From assembly GCA_900552395.1 (NCBI GenBank), contig URZJ01000101.1, positions 1 to 6,597 on the forward strand: a stretch of 6,597 nt of DNA, given 5' to 3'. The first letter of the stretch is position 1. Each line of letters starts with the position of its first letter. The translations under genes were made by a program, and so were the position numbers. Below the pieces are notes generated by a model, which was not told where the DNA came from, did not search any database, and saw only the letters and a program-made list of their open reading frames with translations. Positions 4,277 to 6,597 of the stretch are shown in pieces. This DNA comes from an uncultured Collinsella sp. (GTDB lineage: Bacteria > Actinomycetota > Coriobacteriia > Coriobacteriales > Coriobacteriaceae).

Positions 4277-6139
4277 ATGCTCAATAATCACGAGGTCAAT
4301 CTAACCGACGAGGAGGCTGCCGCCGAGGTCGCCCGTGTCGCGAAGACCTACCCCGTGGTGCGTTTGCTGTCGGCCGATCAGATTAAGAGTGAGCCTAACT
4401 GCCTGCTCGCCGGTGATCGGTGTCCTTGTCTGCGTCAGTCAAGTCTTGAGGCTTTGGCAGACTCCGATGAGGTGTCGGAGCAACTGCTCAATGATGGCAC
4501 TGAGTACCGCGCCCGTCTACGCCCTTTGAACGTCTTGCTGATGGTGCGTCCGATCGATGAGCAAGAGGCCGCAGAAGAGGACCTTGTCTACACCGACGTG
4601 CTGACGAATGTGCGCAATCGCCGATATTACGAGGAAAAGCTCCGTAGCACCCGCGTGAATGCCGGCGTTGCGGTGATCGACCTTGATGATTTTAGGGTCT
4701 TCAACGATACGTGTGGCCGTCATGCCGGCGACCTTGCGCTCGGTGCTGTGGCGACAGCCATACGCAGCGGAATCCGTTCGACTGACGAGCTTGTGCGCTA
4801 TGGCTGCGACAAGTTTGTGGTTGTCATGCCCAATATTCCCTCCGATGACTTCACCCGTCGCCTGCATCAGGTGTCCGATGCCGTTCATTCCACGATTATT
4901 CCGGGCCATGAGTACGTGAGCTTGACGGCATGTGTTGGTGGCGTTCGCATTCATGGCGAGACGGTCGATGAGGGCGTTGGCCGCGCTGCTCAGTTACTGA
5001 GCCGCGCTAAGGCAAAAGCCGGTACGGTCGTGACCGATGCCGATTCCATCGAGGCCTTCCAAAGCGAAAAGCCTTTGGTGCTTATCGCCGATGACTCCGA
5101 GATGAACCGAGCCATTCTCAGCGAGATGCTCAAGGACGAGCATTGCATCCTCGAGGCCGATAACGGTCGTGCGGCGCTCGACATGGTCGACCGCTATGGC
5201 GATGAGTTGTCGCTCGTGCTGCTGGACATTGTGATGCCGGGCATAAGCGGCTTTGAGGTGCTGGCCGATCTGTCGCGCCGATCGGGTATCGATAATCTGC
5301 CTGTCATCATGATTTCGAGCGAAGATTCCGATGATGCGGTTCTGCGCGCGTACGAGCTGGGCGCCTCGGACTATATCAACCGCCCGTTTGACTCCCGTGT
5401 CGTGCGCCGCCGCGTAAGCAACACCATCCGCCTGTACGCCAAACAGCGCCGCCTGACGAACCTGCTGTCCCAACAGTACAACGAGCGCGTCAAGAACAGT
5501 CGCATGCTCATCGACATCATGGCCGGCGTCATGGAGCTTCGCAACGGCGAGAGCGGTAGGCACGTTACGAACATCGAAAAGCTGACCGAGCTGCTGCTTG
5601 GCTATCTGGTCCAGCGTAGCGGCACGATCTCCCTCGACAATGAGGAACGCTCCACGATCGCCCTGGCTTCGGCGCTGCACGATATCGGCAAGATGTCGAT
5701 TGACGATGCGATCCTCAACAAGCCCGGGCGCCTCACGCCCGAGGAATTCGAGATTATGAAGACGCATACCACGATTGGCGCCAACATGCTGCTCGAGCTG
5801 GGCAGCCATCACGCCGGCAATGCGCTTATGGAATATGCGTACCAGATTGCGCGTTGGCATCACGAGCGCTGGGACGGCAAGGGTTATCCCGATGGCCTTA
5901 AGGGCGACGAAATTCCCATCGCCGCGCAGGTGGTTTCGGTGGCTGACGTGTACGATGCACTGACGAGCGTGCGCGTGTACAAGGACGCTATCCCGCACGA
6001 GGAGGCGATCCAGATGATCCTGGACGGTAAGTGCGGCACCTTTAACCCGCTGCTGCTCGATTGCCTGCTCGAGGTGCAAGACCAAATTGCCGAGACGTTG
6101 GCACGCCCCGCCGACGTCGTCGCGTTTCCCACGATTTAG
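4277..6139 (+). CDS. Cys module - degenerate GGDEF - REC - HD-GYP c-di-GMP phosphodiesterase
   Basis: This 620-residue soluble protein has no membrane segment. Residues 1-100 form an N-terminal module with C42-x6-C49-x-C51, possibly a diverged PAS-like sensor. Residues 103-255 are GGDEF-like. DLDDFRVFND (135-144) is kept, but the signature is GCDKF (176-180), with G-to-C and E-to-K changes, so cyclase activity is doubtful. RSTD (167-170) sits exactly five residues before it, where the c-di-GMP inhibitory site lies. Residues 266-388 are a REC domain with Asp272, Asp273, phospho-acceptor Asp317 and Ser347; the usual Lys is Arg369 (NRPF). A linker of about 20 residues leads to HD-GYP (408-610) with His429, His468-Asp469, His497, His528-His529, GYP (536-538) and Asp557. 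This set predicts metal-dependent hydrolysis of c-di-GMP. The start at 4277 is chosen because a promoter lies just upstream and AAAGGG precedes it by 6 bases; the frame is open to 4178. An HPt gene follows after 24 bases. Confidence 0.92.
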   Translation: MLNNHEVNLTDEEAAAEVARVAKTYPVVRLLSADQIKSEPNCLLAGDRCPCLRQSSLEALADSDEVSEQLLNDGTEYRARLRPLNVLLMVRPIDEQEAAEEDLVYTDVLTNVRNRRYYEEKLRSTRVNAGVAVIDLDDFRVFNDTCGRHAGDLALGAVATAIRSGIRSTDELVRYGCDKFVVVMPNIPSDDFTRRLHQVSDAVHSTIIPGHEYVSLTACVGGVRIHGETVDEGVGRAAQLLSRAKAKAGTVVTDADSIEAFQSEKPLVLIADDSEMNRAILSEMLKDEHCILEADNGRAALDMVDRYGDELSLVLLDIVMPGISGFEVLADLSRRSGIDNLPVIMISSEDSDDAVLRAYELGASDYINRPFDSRVVRRRVSNTIRLYAKQRRLTNLLSQQYNERVKNSRMLIDIMAGVMELRNGESGRHVTNIEKLTELLLGYLVQRSGTISLDNEERSTIALASALHDIGKMSIDDAILNKPGRLTPEEFEIMKTHTTIGANMLLELGSHHAGNALMEYAYQIARWHHERWDGKGYPDGLKGDEIPIAAQVVSVADVYDALTSVRVYKDAIPHEEAIQMILDGKCGTFNPLLLDCLLEVQDQIAETLARPADVVAFPTI

Positions 6140-6163
6140 TTTGACCAAAGGAGTTTTTAATCC

Positions 6164-6520
6164 ATGATTTCCATGCGTGAGGCGTATGAGAAGATCGGCG
6201 CTAATTATGACGACGCGTGCGCTCGGCTGATGGGCGGGGAAATGCTTGCCCGCTTTGCCCTCAAGTTTTTGGATGACGAGAGCATGGACAAGCTGGAGGC
6301 TGCCATGGCGGCAGGAGACGCCGAGAGTGCGTTTATGGCAGCGCACACGCTCAAGGGCGTGAGCCAGAACCTGGGATTCGATAATCTGTACGAGCCGGCG
6401 GTCGTGGTAACCGAAGCGCTGCGCGGCGCTGATGCCGTTGACGGCGCCCGCGAGGGGATGCATGCGTTGCAGCAGCAATATGCGGCTACGATGTCGGCTC
6501 TGCGCGAGGCGGCCGAGTAA
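6164..6520 (+). CDS. HPt-domain phosphotransfer protein
   Basis: This 118-residue protein is essentially one histidine phosphotransfer domain, a four-helix bundle that shuttles phosphate between receiver domains in the cytosol. The motif AAHTLKGVSQNLGF (59-72) contains His61, the phosphorylated residue, with the family's Lys64, Gly65 and Asn69. Length fits a stand-alone HPt (about 100-130). No kinase ATPase domain or membrane segment is present. The ATG at 6164 follows AAAGGAG by 10 bases; a second in-frame ATG at 6173 is possible but lies further from the ribosome site. It begins 24 bases after the REC/HD-GYP gene with no terminator between, so the two are probably one operon. The upstream REC is the obvious partner candidate, although the kinase and other receivers of the relay must be encoded elsewhere. 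Confidence 0.92.
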   Translation: MISMREAYEKIGANYDDACARLMGGEMLARFALKFLDDESMDKLEAAMAAGDAESAFMAAHTLKGVSQNLGFDNLYEPAVVVTEALRGADAVDGAREGMHALQQQYAATMSALREAAE

Positions 6521-6555
6521 GAGGCTGTGAGCCTTGATGACTATGAGCGTGGATA

Positions 6556-6597
6556 ATCTCCCGTTTTAGGCCCGGTGGCGGCCTCAAAGTGGGAGAT
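6556..6597 (+). terminator. Long stem-loop after the HPt gene, probable terminator
   Basis: ATCTCCC (6556-6562) pairs with GGGAGAT (6591-6597). AGGCC (6568-6572) pairs with GGCCT (6580-6584). TTT (6565-6567) with AAA (6586-6588) and two G-T wobbles join the two blocks, leaving one bulged base and a 7-base loop. The stem starts 36 bases after the HPt stop. The window ends at the last stem base, so the T run expected of an intrinsic terminator cannot be seen. Confidence 0.7.

Noticed and set aside
4673..4816. Active diguanylate cyclase
   Set aside because: The signature is GCDKF, with two of five residues changed, including the usually essential fourth-position Glu. Activity is unlikely on sequence grounds, though untested.
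4994..6478. 494-residue open frame on the minus strand opposite the signalling genes
   Set aside because: It lies antisense to well-supported REC, HD-GYP and HPt domains, has low-complexity composition and no motif. Long antisense frames are common in GC-rich coding DNA.
6538..6570. Short ATG frame after the HPt gene
   Set aside because: It is ten codons long and runs into the terminator-like stem.

Overview
This is a GC-rich, gene-dense chromosomal window with no rRNA, tRNA, IS element, phage gene or CRISPR array. The codon bias (G/C in third position), a methionine aminopeptidase with an N-terminal SEC-C zinc tail, and a soluble multidomain c-di-GMP protein all fit a gut actinobacterium of the class Coriobacteriia, most likely Collinsella or a relative. 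This assignment is inferred from gene style and was not searched.

The left half (1-3048) is read on the minus strand. A 217-base noncoding end with a perfect hairpin is followed by a D-2-hydroxyacid dehydrogenase (GTG start). Next comes a compact intergenic segment with two dyads and an intrinsic terminator. Beyond it lie a type I methionine aminopeptidase with all five metal ligands and a radical SAM protein of the COG0731 (wyosine-synthase-like) group. A divergent intergenic region (about 3049-3267) then separates the strands.

The right half (3268-6597) is read on the plus strand. An alpha/beta hydrolase stands alone. It is followed by the most notable part of the window: a 620-residue cytosolic signalling protein and, 24 bases downstream, a 118-residue HPt phosphotransfer protein. 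The large protein has four parts in order: a cysteine-bearing N-terminal module, a degenerate GGDEF domain, a REC receiver and a complete HD-GYP phosphodiesterase. The window ends in a long stem-loop that looks like the terminator of this pair.

The two-gene unit can be read as a phosphorelay output onto c-di-GMP. The HPt protein would pass phosphate to or from a receiver, possibly the REC domain of its neighbour. The HD-GYP domain would break down c-di-GMP, and the GGDEF domain, which has lost its GG(D/E)EF signature (GCDKF) but kept an RxxD inhibitory-site motif, could sense the nucleotide instead of making it. No histidine kinase is present in the window. The other genes look like ordinary metabolic or housekeeping genes and show no clear functional link to each other.
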